Positions 50,876-59,532 of a stretch of DNA of 61,591 nt are shown here, piece after piece. This stretch comes from Paraburkholderia rhizosphaerae (GTDB lineage Bacteria > Pseudomonadota > Gammaproteobacteria > Burkholderiales > Burkholderiaceae), in assembly GCF_004366595.1 (NCBI RefSeq), contig NZ_SORE01000033.1, positions 1 through 61,591 on the forward strand, read 5' to 3'. Numbering within the stretch: the first letter of the stretch is position 1; every line of letters begins with the position of its first letter. Position numbers and translations under genes: made by a program. The notes beneath the pieces are model-generated. The model did not search any database. It saw only the letters and a list, made by a program, of their open reading frames with translations, and had not been told where the DNA came from.

Positions 50876-51358
50876 ATGATGACCCGAGACGAAAAGTTGC
50901 AGATGCTTGCCGCTGAATTGGGCTTTCCGCTGGATGCGGAAATCAAGGTTGGCGGGAAGTACACGCCGATTCTGGTAGATGGCGACCTTGCGTATATCGC
51001 CGGTCAGATTCCGAGAGTCGGTGATCAGATTCGTTACATCGGCACAGCCGGAGAAACGATCACGCTGGAAGATGCACGGTCCGCAGCCGCGATCTCCGCG
51101 GTGCGCGCACTCGCTCTTGTCAGGAACGTTTGCAGTAGCCTCGATGCGATCGTCGCTACTCCCAGAATCAATGTGTTTGTACGCAGCGCGCCTGCTTTTA
51201 CCGAGCAAAGCGAGGTCGCCGACGGCGCGTCCAATGTCCTTGCAACGGTCCTCGGCGACGCGGGCACGCATACGCGTACCTCAGTGGGCGTGTTGCAATT
51301 GCCAAAAGGCGCGGTGGTCGAGATCGATTTTTGCTTCCGGATTCGTGCGACCCGTTAG
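50876..51358 (+). CDS. RidA-family protein
   Basis: 160 residues from ATG 50876; an earlier in-frame ATG at 50834 is possible. The YjgF/YER057c fold shows in YTPILVDGDLAYIAGQIPRVGD and the C-terminal GVLQLPKGAVVEIDFCFRI. Archetypal RidA hydrolyses reactive enamine/imine intermediates and uses a conserved arginine; at that place this protein carries RINVFV. It belongs to the larger paralogous RidA group with an uncertain substrate. Confidence 0.87.
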   Translation: MMTRDEKLQMLAAELGFPLDAEIKVGGKYTPILVDGDLAYIAGQIPRVGDQIRYIGTAGETITLEDARSAAAISAVRALALVRNVCSSLDAIVATPRINVFVRSAPAFTEQSEVADGASNVLATVLGDAGTHTRTSVGVLQLPKGAVVEIDFCFRIRATR

Positions 51359-51390
51359 CGGCAATGCGTTTGAGTCTGACGGCTGCCTGA

Positions 51391-52452
51391 TCACGCTTGT
51401 GCCTGAAAAACAAGGTTAAACGGCGTTTGCGTTGCGCGCCTGAAGCGGGTGAAGCCGCCCGCGGTCACAACTTCCCTGAGCCTCGCTTCACCGGCCTGAG
51501 CACCCAACGCCTTTCTGCCTTCCTGGGACAACGATGCGGGTGTGCAGACCATCGTGGATGCCGAGTAAAACACACGCCCAACCGGATTCAGATTGTCTTC
51601 GAGCCGGTCGTGCGCAAACGGTTCGACGATCATCCATGTGCCATTGGCCTTTAACGAACGCAGCACGTGCACGGCAGCGCCCGTCGGGTCGCCCATGTCA
51701 TGCAGGCAATCGAAGAACGTGACGAGGTCGTAGTCTGCCCCAGGATATTGCTGTGCGCTGGCCACTTCGAATGTGACGCGATCGCCAACGCCGGCTTCAT
51801 CAGCCAACTCCCGTGCTCGCTGGACAGACGGCTCGTGATAGTCGAAGCCGACAAACGTCGCGTGCGGATAGGCTTGCGCCATCAGAACCGTCGACGTGCC
51901 GTGCCCGCAGCCGACATCGGCCACTCTGGCGCCACGGTCTTTCAGTATCGATTCGACACCATCGAGCGCGGGAATCCATTCACTAATCAGATGCGCGGCA
52001 TAGCCCGGACGAAAGAACCGCTCGGTGCCCCTGAATAGCGATTCATGATGTTGATGCCAGCCGACTCCAAGTCCAGTACGGAAAGCGGCTTCGAGTTTCG
52101 GCAATGCGCGAAACAGCGCTTCGGCGCAGTCGCAAAAGCCAGGGACGAAAGTCGGGCTTGTCTCGTCGGCAAAGCACATCGCCATTTCGTTTTCTAGCTG
52201 ATAGCGGGCGGTCGGCGCGTCGTAACTGACGAAGCCTGATGCGGCTTGCGCGGCAAGCCATTCTCGAACGTAGCGCTCGGCGAGACCTGTGCGTTCGGCG
52301 AGCTGCGCGGAAGTCATCCAGCCCTGTTCGGCCATCGCCTTGTAGAGGCCGAGCCGGTCACCTAGAGCAATGAGCGGCGCCGACGCAACTGCGCCAAACT
52401 CTCCGACCATCCGCGCCATAAAATCCTGAACCCTCTGTTCGTCGTAGCGCAT
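51391..52452 (-). CDS. class I SAM-dependent methyltransferase with N-terminal winged helix
   Basis: 353 residues, with AAGGAGA before the ATG. The N-terminal region (about 15-95) resembles the winged-helix/dimerisation part of Rv2258c-type methyltransferases (LAERTGLAERYVREWLAAQ, GFVSYDA). The Rossmann part shows the SAM motif VADVGCGHGTSTV and FDCLHDMGDP. Natural substrate unknown. Convergent with the RidA gene, divergent from nothing, and followed on the same strand by the AraC block further right. Confidence 0.9.
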   Translation of the reverse strand: MRYDEQRVQDFMARMVGEFGAVASAPLIALGDRLGLYKAMAEQGWMTSAQLAERTGLAERYVREWLAAQAASGFVSYDAPTARYQLENEMAMCFADETSPTFVPGFCDCAEALFRALPKLEAAFRTGLGVGWHQHHESLFRGTERFFRPGYAAHLISEWIPALDGVESILKDRGARVADVGCGHGTSTVLMAQAYPHATFVGFDYHEPSVQRARELADEAGVGDRVTFEVASAQQYPGADYDLVTFFDCLHDMGDPTGAAVHVLRSLKANGTWMIVEPFAHDRLEDNLNPVGRVFYSASTMVCTPASLSQEGRKALGAQAGEARLREVVTAGGFTRFRRATQTPFNLVFQAQA

Positions 52453-52644
52453 GGGTGATCTCCTTAACGAAAACAGATTTGATTGGACGAAAGGGGGTCT
52501 TGCGATGCTGGAATGTGTAGGCTTCCTATCGAGCCGGTTGAGACTCCATTCCTGAAGAGTATAGGTGACGCAAACGCGGGTGAAAGAAGATTGTCGGGTA
52601 CTGATAGTGATGCCTGCGCGAATTCAATGGTGCGCGTTCGTTCA

Positions 52645-53664
52645 TCATCGCGACTGCGTGCGACGTGATGGCCGTGGCGTCTCGGCGTTCGTCGCATTCC
52701 ACATCCGCTCCTCGTCGGACGCACCGCCGCGTGTCGTGTTGCGATCTGCCGCATACTCACGCGGCGTCATGTCATAGCGTTTCTTGAATTCTCGACTAAA
52801 GTGGGCCGCGTCCGAAAAGCCGTATCGGCACGCAATCTCCTGAATCTTGCGGTGCGGTGTGCTCGCGAGCAGCCGCGCGGCATGCTCGATGCGCAATAAC
52901 CACGCATAGCGCATCGCCGACATTCCATTGGCTTGCAGCGCGCGCGTCAGTGTTCTGGTCGACACGTTCAGTTCGGTTGCGATGCTCGCAACGCTGAGAT
53001 CCGGGTCGCCAATCCTGCGTGCTATCAGCTGTTTCGCGCGCAGCGCCGTGATGCAAGCCGATTGGTTCGAGCCGGGTCGGTTGCCGTCCTCCAGCAGCGC
53101 GTTCATCAGATCCAGACACTGGTCGCCGAGCCGTGCGAGCAGCGCCTCGTCTACGCTACCGGCCTGCGAGGCCAAATAAAGCACGAACTCGCGGACCGCG
53201 CGGACATCGGGCGATGCGGGATCCGGGCGGCGGACTGCTGGAAAGCGGTCGCGAAGTCCGCGCTCGCGCAATGCCGACCTCTGGACATAGAGTACCGACA
53301 AACTCGCCGATTCACGAACTGACTCGTCGTAGCGAGTCAGTGGATCTATCAGCGCGATGTCTCCCGATTCGAGGCGCATCAATTGTCCGCATTGTTCGAT
53401 CCAGATTGTGCCGCGGGTCACGATTTGCACATACAAATGCTCGTGATTCCAGGTGTTAGCATGTTTGAGTGGCGAGACGGTTTGCCACACCACATCCAGC
53501 TTCGCGATGTCAGTGCTGCCCGCAGGGGCGGTGTATTTCGTGGATTTGCCAAAGTGTGAGGGATCGAACCGGCACCTTAAGCCTTGCCTCGCCATCGCTT
53601 CAATCCACGCGTTCCGGCACATGGGCACGTTATTCCAGATATTTTCGCAAAACCGCTCGCTCAC
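52645..53664 (-). CDS. AraC-family transcriptional regulator (paralogue 1)
   Basis: 339 residues from a GTG at 53664. The N-terminal half is an AraC_binding_2-type cupin (LYVQIVTRGTIWIEQCGQLM, LIDPLTRYD). The C-terminal half is the double helix-turn-helix with SVASIATELNVSTRTLTRAL and EIACRYGFSDAAHFSREFKKRYDMTPREY. It is a clear paralogue of the regulator at 58417: WIEAM near the start, RRPDPASPDV, LRAKQLIARRIGDPDLS and many other blocks coincide. No obvious target gene is divergent from it. Confidence 0.92.
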   Translation of the reverse strand: MSERFCENIWNNVPMCRNAWIEAMARQGLRCRFDPSHFGKSTKYTAPAGSTDIAKLDVVWQTVSPLKHANTWNHEHLYVQIVTRGTIWIEQCGQLMRLESGDIALIDPLTRYDESVRESASLSVLYVQRSALRERGLRDRFPAVRRPDPASPDVRAVREFVLYLASQAGSVDEALLARLGDQCLDLMNALLEDGNRPGSNQSACITALRAKQLIARRIGDPDLSVASIATELNVSTRTLTRALQANGMSAMRYAWLLRIEHAARLLASTPHRKIQEIACRYGFSDAAHFSREFKKRYDMTPREYAADRNTTRGGASDEERMWNATNAETPRPSRRTQSR

Positions 53665-53958
53665 AGCCGTACATTCCCTTTTTCGAAACAGATGGTATGT
53701 CTACCTACGATATTGCGGTTTCGAACGGGAGTGAACCAAGCCCTTGCTGAGTTGCGCACATCGCTAGCCAGGCTTCCTCTACGGGTCCTTAACCATTTCT
53801 TTCCTGATTCTTAATGGCTGGTTACGGGCGCTCACGAAAGCGTCGCTTCGCATTGGAAACAATCTAACTATCAGCGATAGCGTAGCGAGATTCGTGTAAC
53901 AGTGCAATTCTCATGGAAATGAGAAAGCGCTTTAGGACGGACGTCGCAACGACTGCGA
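53665..53958. other. intergenic region between two AraC genes
   Basis: Almost 300 bases on the left border of the A/T-richer segment. No gene seen. It contains the promoter of paralogue 1 and the 3' flank of the next AraC gene, with no clear hairpin. Confidence 0.35.
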
Positions 53959-54954
53959 TCAAGCATCGCGTTCGTCGGTAGGTGAGGTTGGGTGATTTGC
54001 TCCGTCATGCTTACCGGCCGTCCCGGCACTTTGACAATCCGTTGGACTTTTGCCGTATTGCTTCTTGAAAGCCATGCTGAAGTGCACCGCACTAACAAAC
54101 CCACATTGCCACGCGACATCGCTGATCCGAACGCGAGCACCACTACTAGTCAAAATTTTCTTCGCCCTTTCAAGCCGTGTCTGCAGCAGATGTCTCATGA
54201 CCGAAGACCCATCGCGCTCAAAGAGCCTTGCGAGATAACGTCGTGAAATACCCGTCGCGCGGGCGATCATGTCCGGATCAAGGTCCTCGTTTCCGATGTT
54301 GCGCTCAATGAAGCGCTTGACCTTTCTTAGCATGACATCTGAGCTTAGCAGGCGCTTCGGTGCCGAAGCGTCGTCCGAAAGAATCTCCATCAGGTCCGTC
54401 AGATGATCGGCCACCAGTGTGCTGCAGTGCGGGCTGCAACGTTCGCCGTAAGCCGACGTCGCGGCCAGCAGCGATCTCAGCAACGTAACATCAGCCGAGG
54501 TCGAGGCTGGCAGGAACATCTCGTGACCGGACACTGCCTTTGCTCTACGCGCAAGGGAAGTTTTCGGCACACGCAAGATCACACCGCGAGAATGTCCAGG
54601 TGACGTCTGCGTATAAGGGATGCTGGCGTCCAGCAGAAGCAATGAGGATTCCGTAAGCTGAACCGATACCCCTTCCTGCTCAATTTCGACGATGCCACTC
54701 TCAATCAGGAAAATGACGATCGTGTTCCTCCGCCAACTATCGACTCCCGGCTCGGGTCTCCATATCCATCGCTGACGAGACAGATCTAAGGCTTCAAACC
54801 TCAAATCGCCCATTAGCCATGAAGTCGTGAGCAGTTCCCGATCTTCGCCATGAGTGAACTCACACTCCATACTCCAGCTTCTACGTACCAGGTCACGCCA
54901 CTCCTGCTCGGTCGTGGCACGCTTGTGTCTGAGGGCGTACGTCGCGAAATGCAT
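53959..54954 (-). CDS. AraC-family transcriptional regulator
   Basis: 331 residues. Cupin-like N-terminal half (FLIESGIVEIEQEGVSVQL, LLLLDASIPYTQ) and a C-terminal AraC DNA-binding domain (IARATGISRRYLARLFERDG, ISDVAWQCGFVSAVHFSMAFKKQYGKSPTD). It is more distant from the other two AraC proteins here; SLARRAKAVSG and the overall length suggest the PobR/FeaR-like group. It is upstream in the same orientation of paralogue 1 and downstream of the SKWP-repeat gene. Base composition is more A/T-rich than the flanks. Confidence 0.92.
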   Translation of the reverse strand: MHFATYALRHKRATTEQEWRDLVRRSWSMECEFTHGEDRELLTTSWLMGDLRFEALDLSRQRWIWRPEPGVDSWRRNTIVIFLIESGIVEIEQEGVSVQLTESSLLLLDASIPYTQTSPGHSRGVILRVPKTSLARRAKAVSGHEMFLPASTSADVTLLRSLLAATSAYGERCSPHCSTLVADHLTDLMEILSDDASAPKRLLSSDVMLRKVKRFIERNIGNEDLDPDMIARATGISRRYLARLFERDGSSVMRHLLQTRLERAKKILTSSGARVRISDVAWQCGFVSAVHFSMAFKKQYGKSPTDCQSAGTAGKHDGANHPTSPTDERDA

Positions 54955-55276
54955 AAAAAGGTGTGATTCGAAGTTACAGTAACAATTGCTCGTGTTCCAG
55001 AATCCTGAGTTTGGTCGGGAGAGAAACCTCCGCTATGCGAAACAACTTTCGTTGGCACATGACAGCACGTGACTCGTCGTCGATATAGCGTGTCCGCGGG
55101 CACGCGCTCGCGGTTCGCCATCCAGCAATGGGTATGCATCAATTCTTTCCAGGAAGTTTATGCGTCGTGCCGCGGATCATGTATGACCCGATGGTCATGC
55201 TTGTTGACCGGATAGGCGGAAGACCCCAACTATCCGGTACGGCACTTCAGGTTTCGTACCTACGGTGCTGTGAAGG
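54955..55276. other. intergenic region
   Basis: About 320 bases between the AraC gene and the SKWP-repeat gene, both read on minus. Promoter of the AraC gene expected. No domain in any short frame and no terminator hairpin with T-tract was seen. Confidence 0.35.
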
Positions 55277-56389
55277 TCAGCCTCGATCTTTGAATGCTTG
55301 TTCAAGGCATGTCCTTGCACTATCCAAATCAGACTGAGAACCCCAGACGGCGAGAACGGTCGCGCACCTGGCGACCTGCTGGCGATCGAAGCCATCACGT
55401 AGCGCTTTATCCCTCACGATTCGCCGTGCGATGCGTGTCGCCGCTGCTTGACAAGCCGTCTCGGCTTTTAGCTTGCCTAGAGTTTCCATGCAGTTAGCGA
55501 TATGTTTCGGGCTAAGTCGGTCGCATAGCGAAGAATCTGCCGCGAGGCGTCTTGCTAAATGAACGGCTGCTTTTCGACATATTTCGTGTTCTCGCCAATG
55601 GCCTAAAGCGTGAAGGCAGACCGCTACATGCCTCGCATTGAGGTTATGTCTCAACGGACCGTCTTCCGATATCCGCGTCGCGAGTCTGAAGCCGGCTGCC
55701 CGGCATGGCTCGTCTTCGCTCCATTCTGCTAATGCGCCGATACAGCTTGCGAGACGCGAGCCATTGAGTTGCCGTACCAACGAGTCCTCTGTCGCGATGC
55801 GACGCGCCAGGTGCCTGCATACATCCAGACAGGATCGCTCTCTACGCCATTTTCCAAACGCGTTCATGCAACAAGCGACCTCATGCCCATTAAGACGGAG
55901 CAGAAATTTGGGATCGTCAAGGAGCAGCCTTGAAAATTGTGCGCCTGCTTGTTGGCACTCGATCTCTTCATGCCATCTGCCAAGTGCGTTTAGACACTCT
56001 GCAACGAGACCTTTACTCAGTTGACGCACGCTTAGCCGGTCACCGGCTATTCGGTTCGCGAGGCGCGTAACCGCGGCACGGCACACCGGTTCCTTATCCC
56101 ACTTCGACAGCGCGCTCAGACAGTGGATGACATGTATGGCGCCGAGCGACTCGACCAGCAGACTATCGGCCACCAGTCGTGCAGCGAATAAAAGCGCTGT
56201 TTTGCGGCAGTTTTCCTCTTTCCCGCGTTGCGCAAGCGTCTGCAGACGCTCCGTCAAGTGCGCTCCGTCGAGGGCGTCACCAAGCGCTTTATCGACCTGC
56301 GGTTCTTCAAGAAGCGATGCGTCATGCGAAATACTGTTGCGGTTGTCGGGGTGCGTTAGCGGCGCAAGAACAGGTTCTTCATTATTCAT
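55277..56389 (-). CDS. SKWP-type 42-residue repeat protein (Ralstonia RipS / Xanthomonas XopAD-like repeats)
   Basis: 370 residues. After about 39 non-repetitive N-terminal residues, the protein consists of eight tandem units (start residues 40, 82, 124, 166, 208, 250, 292, 334; the last is short), six of them exactly 42 residues. Shared positions: Leu1, a hydrophobic residue at 6, Cys9, (A/G)12, Leu13, Trp16 in (S/G)-x-W, Cys22, Ala24-25, Ala30-Arg32 and Asp36; one unit reads LSALSKW. This matches the SKWP repeat of very large type III effectors, thought to form alpha-helical superhelices. No other domain, signal or membrane helix is seen. Divergent from the flagellin gene. Role unknown; effector, or protein/RNA-binding scaffold, are inferences. 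Confidence 0.85.
   Translation of the reverse strand: MNNEEPVLAPLTHPDNRNSISHDASLLEEPQVDKALGDALDGAHLTERLQTLAQRGKEENCRKTALLFAARLVADSLLVESLGAIHVIHCLSALSKWDKEPVCRAAVTRLANRIAGDRLSVRQLSKGLVAECLNALGRWHEEIECQQAGAQFSRLLLDDPKFLLRLNGHEVACCMNAFGKWRRERSCLDVCRHLARRIATEDSLVRQLNGSRLASCIGALAEWSEDEPCRAAGFRLATRISEDGPLRHNLNARHVAVCLHALGHWREHEICRKAAVHLARRLAADSSLCDRLSPKHIANCMETLGKLKAETACQAAATRIARRIVRDKALRDGFDRQQVARCATVLAVWGSQSDLDSARTCLEQAFKDRG
55280..56272 (-). repeat. eight tandem 126-bp coding repeats (42 residues each)
   Basis: The units of the SKWP-type protein are diverged at DNA level but regular at protein level: the Trp/Cys spacing (Cys9, Trp16, Cys22) recurs in units two to six at exact 42-residue steps. 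The first unit has Cys22 but not Trp16, the seventh replaces Trp16 with Leu, and the last keeps Trp16 but lacks Cys22. Confidence 0.85.
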
Positions 56390-56616
56390 TCCAGTCGCTC
56401 GATGATGTGCGCGGCGACCGTATCTTGCGGCAACGTCTTGAATGACGCTTCACTCCCAAACCACATTCTCTTATGTTAGCGGGCCATCACCGGCTTCAGC
56501 TCTTAACCAATGCGTGCTTTTGCCGTCAACGCGAATGAGGCGGCCGGCAATGAGTGATTGTCACGCCGATCTCGATACTTCGATGATTCCAAGATCAACG
56601 CGTCTAAGGAAACCCT

Positions 56617-58062
56617 ATGCTTAGCATTAACACCAATGTGATGTCACTGGTCGCTCAGGAAAACCTGAATGATTCCGGCAATGCACTGTCGCAAGCGATC
56701 ACCCGTCTGTCGTCGGGTAAGCGCATCAACAGCGCGGCGGACGACGCAGCTGGCCTCGCTATTTCGACTTCGTTGCAAACGCAGATTCTGGGTCTGGACC
56801 AGGGCGTGGCCAATGCCAACAACGGCGTGTCGCTGGTGCAAACGGCCAGCACGGCCCTTAACCAGATGACGGTCAGGCTGCAGCGCATTCGTCAGCTCGC
56901 CGGCGAGGCGGCGGGCGGCACGCTAACGACGGCCAACCAGGCAGCGCTGCAACAGGAAGTGGCGCAGCAGATTTCGGAGGTGAACCGTATTGCTTCGCAG
57001 ACACAGTTCAACAGCATCAATTTGCTAACGGGGCAGGCCGGCCTCATTCAAGTTCAAGTTGGCGCGAACGTCGGGCAGACGGTTACGCTCGATCTGAGCC
57101 AAGGCGTCTCGGCGGCTTCGCTGGGCACCGGCTTCGTGCAGGCGGGCGATGTGCTCGGGTCGATCACCGGGCTGAACCTGAACGCGAACGGCACGGAAAA
57201 CACGTCCGGCGGCACCGGCGTGATCAAGCAGATCAACGTTATGTCGAACGGAACGGGTGGCTTCACGTTTACCGACCAGAATGGCAACACCATCTCGACG
57301 GCGGCATCGGCGGCCTTGTTCACGATCACGACGACCAACGGTGTGTCGTCGCTGTCGCTGAGCAGTGGTGGTAACAGCGCGCTCGACCCGGCAAACCAGC
57401 TGGCCGCTATCGCGGCCGCTTTCAGCTCGGGTGCAGCTGACGGGACGGTATTCGGCACTATTTCGGGTATCAACGTCGACGCCGCAACGGGCTTGAACGC
57501 AACTGCAGGTACGGCGAATACGGTCACGTCGATCAGTGTCCAAGCCGACGGGAAAGGTAGTGTCAAATACATCGATCAGAACAACCAGCCGCTCAGTGCA
57601 ACCGCTCAGGCAGCGCTGTTCGGCGCGACGAGCGCGACGGTTCCGGCCGCGTTTGCCACGGCGCCGACCAGCACGATCGGGTCAAGTGCGGCGGGCGCGC
57701 AGCCAGCAGGCAGCGTGCTGGCAACCGTTAACACGTTGAACGTGCCTACGTCGGTTGCGGAGATCGATATCAGCACGACACAAGGCGCGAATAACGCAAT
57801 CGAGTCGATCGATAACGCTCTTTCCCAACTCAATAACATACAGGCGTCGCTCGGCGCCGCCCAAAACCGTTTCTCGGCGATTGCACAGTCGCAGCAGAAC
57901 GAGTCGACCGATCTTTCGAGCGCCCAGTCGCAAATCACGGACGCCGACTTCGCACAGGAAACGGCGAACCTGAGCAAGGCGCAAGTGCTCCAGCAGGCCG
58001 GCATCTCGGTGGTCGCGCAAGCGAACGCGCAGCCGCAGCAAGTCCTCAAGCTGCTACAGTAA
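56617..58062 (+). CDS. fliC: flagellin
   Basis: 481 residues, with AAGGAAA before the ATG. Conserved D0/D1 ends: MLSINTNVMSLVAQENL, AITRLSSGKRINSAADDAAG and C-terminal ITDADFAQETANLSKAQVLQQAG. It is exported through the flagellar tube and forms the filament. The variable centre (about 175-395) is rich in Gly, Asn, Thr, Ser and contains an internal duplication (about 179-235 and 278-335). No fliD, fliS or other flagellar gene is next to it; an AraC gene follows the terminator. It may be an additional or accessory flagellin. Confidence 0.95.
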   Translation: MLSINTNVMSLVAQENLNDSGNALSQAITRLSSGKRINSAADDAAGLAISTSLQTQILGLDQGVANANNGVSLVQTASTALNQMTVRLQRIRQLAGEAAGGTLTTANQAALQQEVAQQISEVNRIASQTQFNSINLLTGQAGLIQVQVGANVGQTVTLDLSQGVSAASLGTGFVQAGDVLGSITGLNLNANGTENTSGGTGVIKQINVMSNGTGGFTFTDQNGNTISTAASAALFTITTTNGVSSLSLSSGGNSALDPANQLAAIAAAFSSGAADGTVFGTISGINVDAATGLNATAGTANTVTSISVQADGKGSVKYIDQNNQPLSATAQAALFGATSATVPAAFATAPTSTIGSSAAGAQPAGSVLATVNTLNVPTSVAEIDISTTQGANNAIESIDNALSQLNNIQASLGAAQNRFSAIAQSQQNESTDLSSAQSQITDADFAQETANLSKAQVLQQAGISVVAQANAQPQQVLKLLQ

Positions 58063-58076
58063 GTACGGAAGTCAAC

Positions 58077-58109
58077 CCGGTAGCGGGTCGCGAACTGCTA
58101 CCGGTTTTT
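58077..58109 (+). terminator. rho-independent terminator after fliC
   Basis: Perfect 8-bp stem (CCGGTAGC / GCTACCGG), 12-base loop and TTTTT immediately after, starting 14 bases past the flagellin stop. Confidence 0.92.
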
Positions 58110-58416
58110 GCTCGCTGATAGTGCCTGCGTGCCACCTGCGTATTGCAACGCTGAAAAGCGATCTTGCGCGAGGCTGCTGGCAGATCCAGTCAACAAGATT
58201 GACCACTGGGTCATACCTGAGCAGGCGCAGCGGAGGTAAATTTTGTCAACACGAGTGATGCAAGAGCGGGTCGGGCAGGGTTGTTCATCCAGCAATTTAG
58301 CGCCAGTTCGAGTTGCGCAAAAGCATGCTATTTGAAAGCGCACAGCGCTACATCCATGCACCCGGCCGGCCGGTTTGCTGTCTTGCATGTGATGTCGCGG
58401 CAAGGGATAGATTGCG
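58110..58416. other. intergenic region
   Basis: About 310 bases between the flagellin terminator and the next AraC gene. It presumably contains the AraC promoter; an AAGGGA site precedes the gene start. No gene or repeat seen. Confidence 0.4.
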
Positions 58417-59406
58417 ATGAATGACGTTCTTTACGAGAACACCTGGAATGGCACACCGATGTGCGGTGACGCATGGATCGAAGCGATGTCATCGATCGGC
58501 CTGCAATACCGGTTCGACTCACCTCACCCTGGTGCATCAACAAACAACTGTGTGCACGTCGGCCAGAGCGCCATCGTGAAGCTCGACATCGCGTGGCAGT
58601 CGGCCGTGCCGATCCGGCATCACGGGGGCGGCGGGCATCTGTTTGTGCAAGTTGTGAGAAGCGGCACGAGATGGATAGAACAGCGTAGTGGGCAGATTAT
58701 GCGGTTCGGACCCGGCGAGGTTGCCGTCGTCGACCCGGAGGTCTGGTACAAGGCTACAGTTCGCGAACGATCGTCGATGTCGGTACTGCGCATTCCGCGC
58801 GTAGCGTTGCAGGAGCGCGAACTTAACGACCACTTTCCATTGACCTGTCGCCCGGATCCGGCCTCTCCGGATGTCTGTGCGGTGCGAGACTTCGTGGTGT
58901 ACGCCTGTTCGCAGGCAGGAAAGGTAAGCGAAGCGATGCTCGCCAAACTCATGGAACAGGTGCTCGATCTGATGGACGTACTAGTCAGCGACCGCCACAG
59001 TCCTGCGCCGGGGCGCTCGAACGCTGTTACGGTGCTGCGCGTAAAACAACTGATCGCGCGCCGCATCGGCGACCCGGGCCTGTCTGCGGCAAGCATCGCC
59101 GCCGAGTTGAACATGTCGACCCGTAGCCTCTCGCGCGTACTGCATGCCAGCGGGCTGTCTGCGATGCACTTTGCGTGGTCCCTGCGCCTTGAACATGCGG
59201 CCCAACTGCTCGTCGGCGTATCGCGAGGGGAGATTCAGACGATTGCATACCGGTGTGGGTTTGCGAGCCCGGCCCACTTCGCCCGCGCGTTCAAGGCACG
59301 CTACAACATGACGCCCCGTGACTATGCGGATAGCTACAACACGGTGTGCGGCGACGCGGCTCAACCAGCACCGCTACGCGATGTACCAGGCAAGACAACC
59401 TCGTGA
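58417..59406 (+). CDS. AraC-family transcriptional regulator (paralogue 2)
   Basis: 329 residues: cupin-type N-terminal half (HLFVQVVRSGTRWIEQRSGQ, VVDPEVWYKATVRE) and AraC helix-turn-helix pair (SAASIAAELNMSTRSLSRVL, TIAYRCGFASPAHFARAFKARYNMTPRDY). Paralogue of 52645-53664, sharing WIEAM near the N-terminus, RPDPASPDV, KQLIARRIGDP and the spacing of all blocks, but in the opposite orientation about 5 kb away. Possible target: the flagellin or SKWP gene between them; this is inference. Confidence 0.92.
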   Translation: MNDVLYENTWNGTPMCGDAWIEAMSSIGLQYRFDSPHPGASTNNCVHVGQSAIVKLDIAWQSAVPIRHHGGGGHLFVQVVRSGTRWIEQRSGQIMRFGPGEVAVVDPEVWYKATVRERSSMSVLRIPRVALQERELNDHFPLTCRPDPASPDVCAVRDFVVYACSQAGKVSEAMLAKLMEQVLDLMDVLVSDRHSPAPGRSNAVTVLRVKQLIARRIGDPGLSAASIAAELNMSTRSLSRVLHASGLSAMHFAWSLRLEHAAQLLVGVSRGEIQTIAYRCGFASPAHFARAFKARYNMTPRDYADSYNTVCGDAAQPAPLRDVPGKTTS

Positions 59407-59532
59407 CATGCCAAGGTCCCTTTGACCGTTGCTTACTTCGTAATCCGGATGGATATGAGTGCCTGCGCCGAACGGGGGCGCAGGACTGTGTTCAACGCCT
59501 GCATGTCACGCATGAACGGATGGGTTGCAGCG

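Noticed and set aside
56390..56616. hrpII/PIP-type promoter (TTCG-N16-TTCG) upstream of the SKWP-repeat gene
   Set aside because: Only one TTCG on the gene's strand was found in the gap; the paired element needed for a Ralstonia/Xanthomonas-type effector promoter is missing.
56440..56616. Sigma-28 promoter for fliC
   Set aside because: GCCGATCT occurs, but no TAAA-like element lies at the required spacing.
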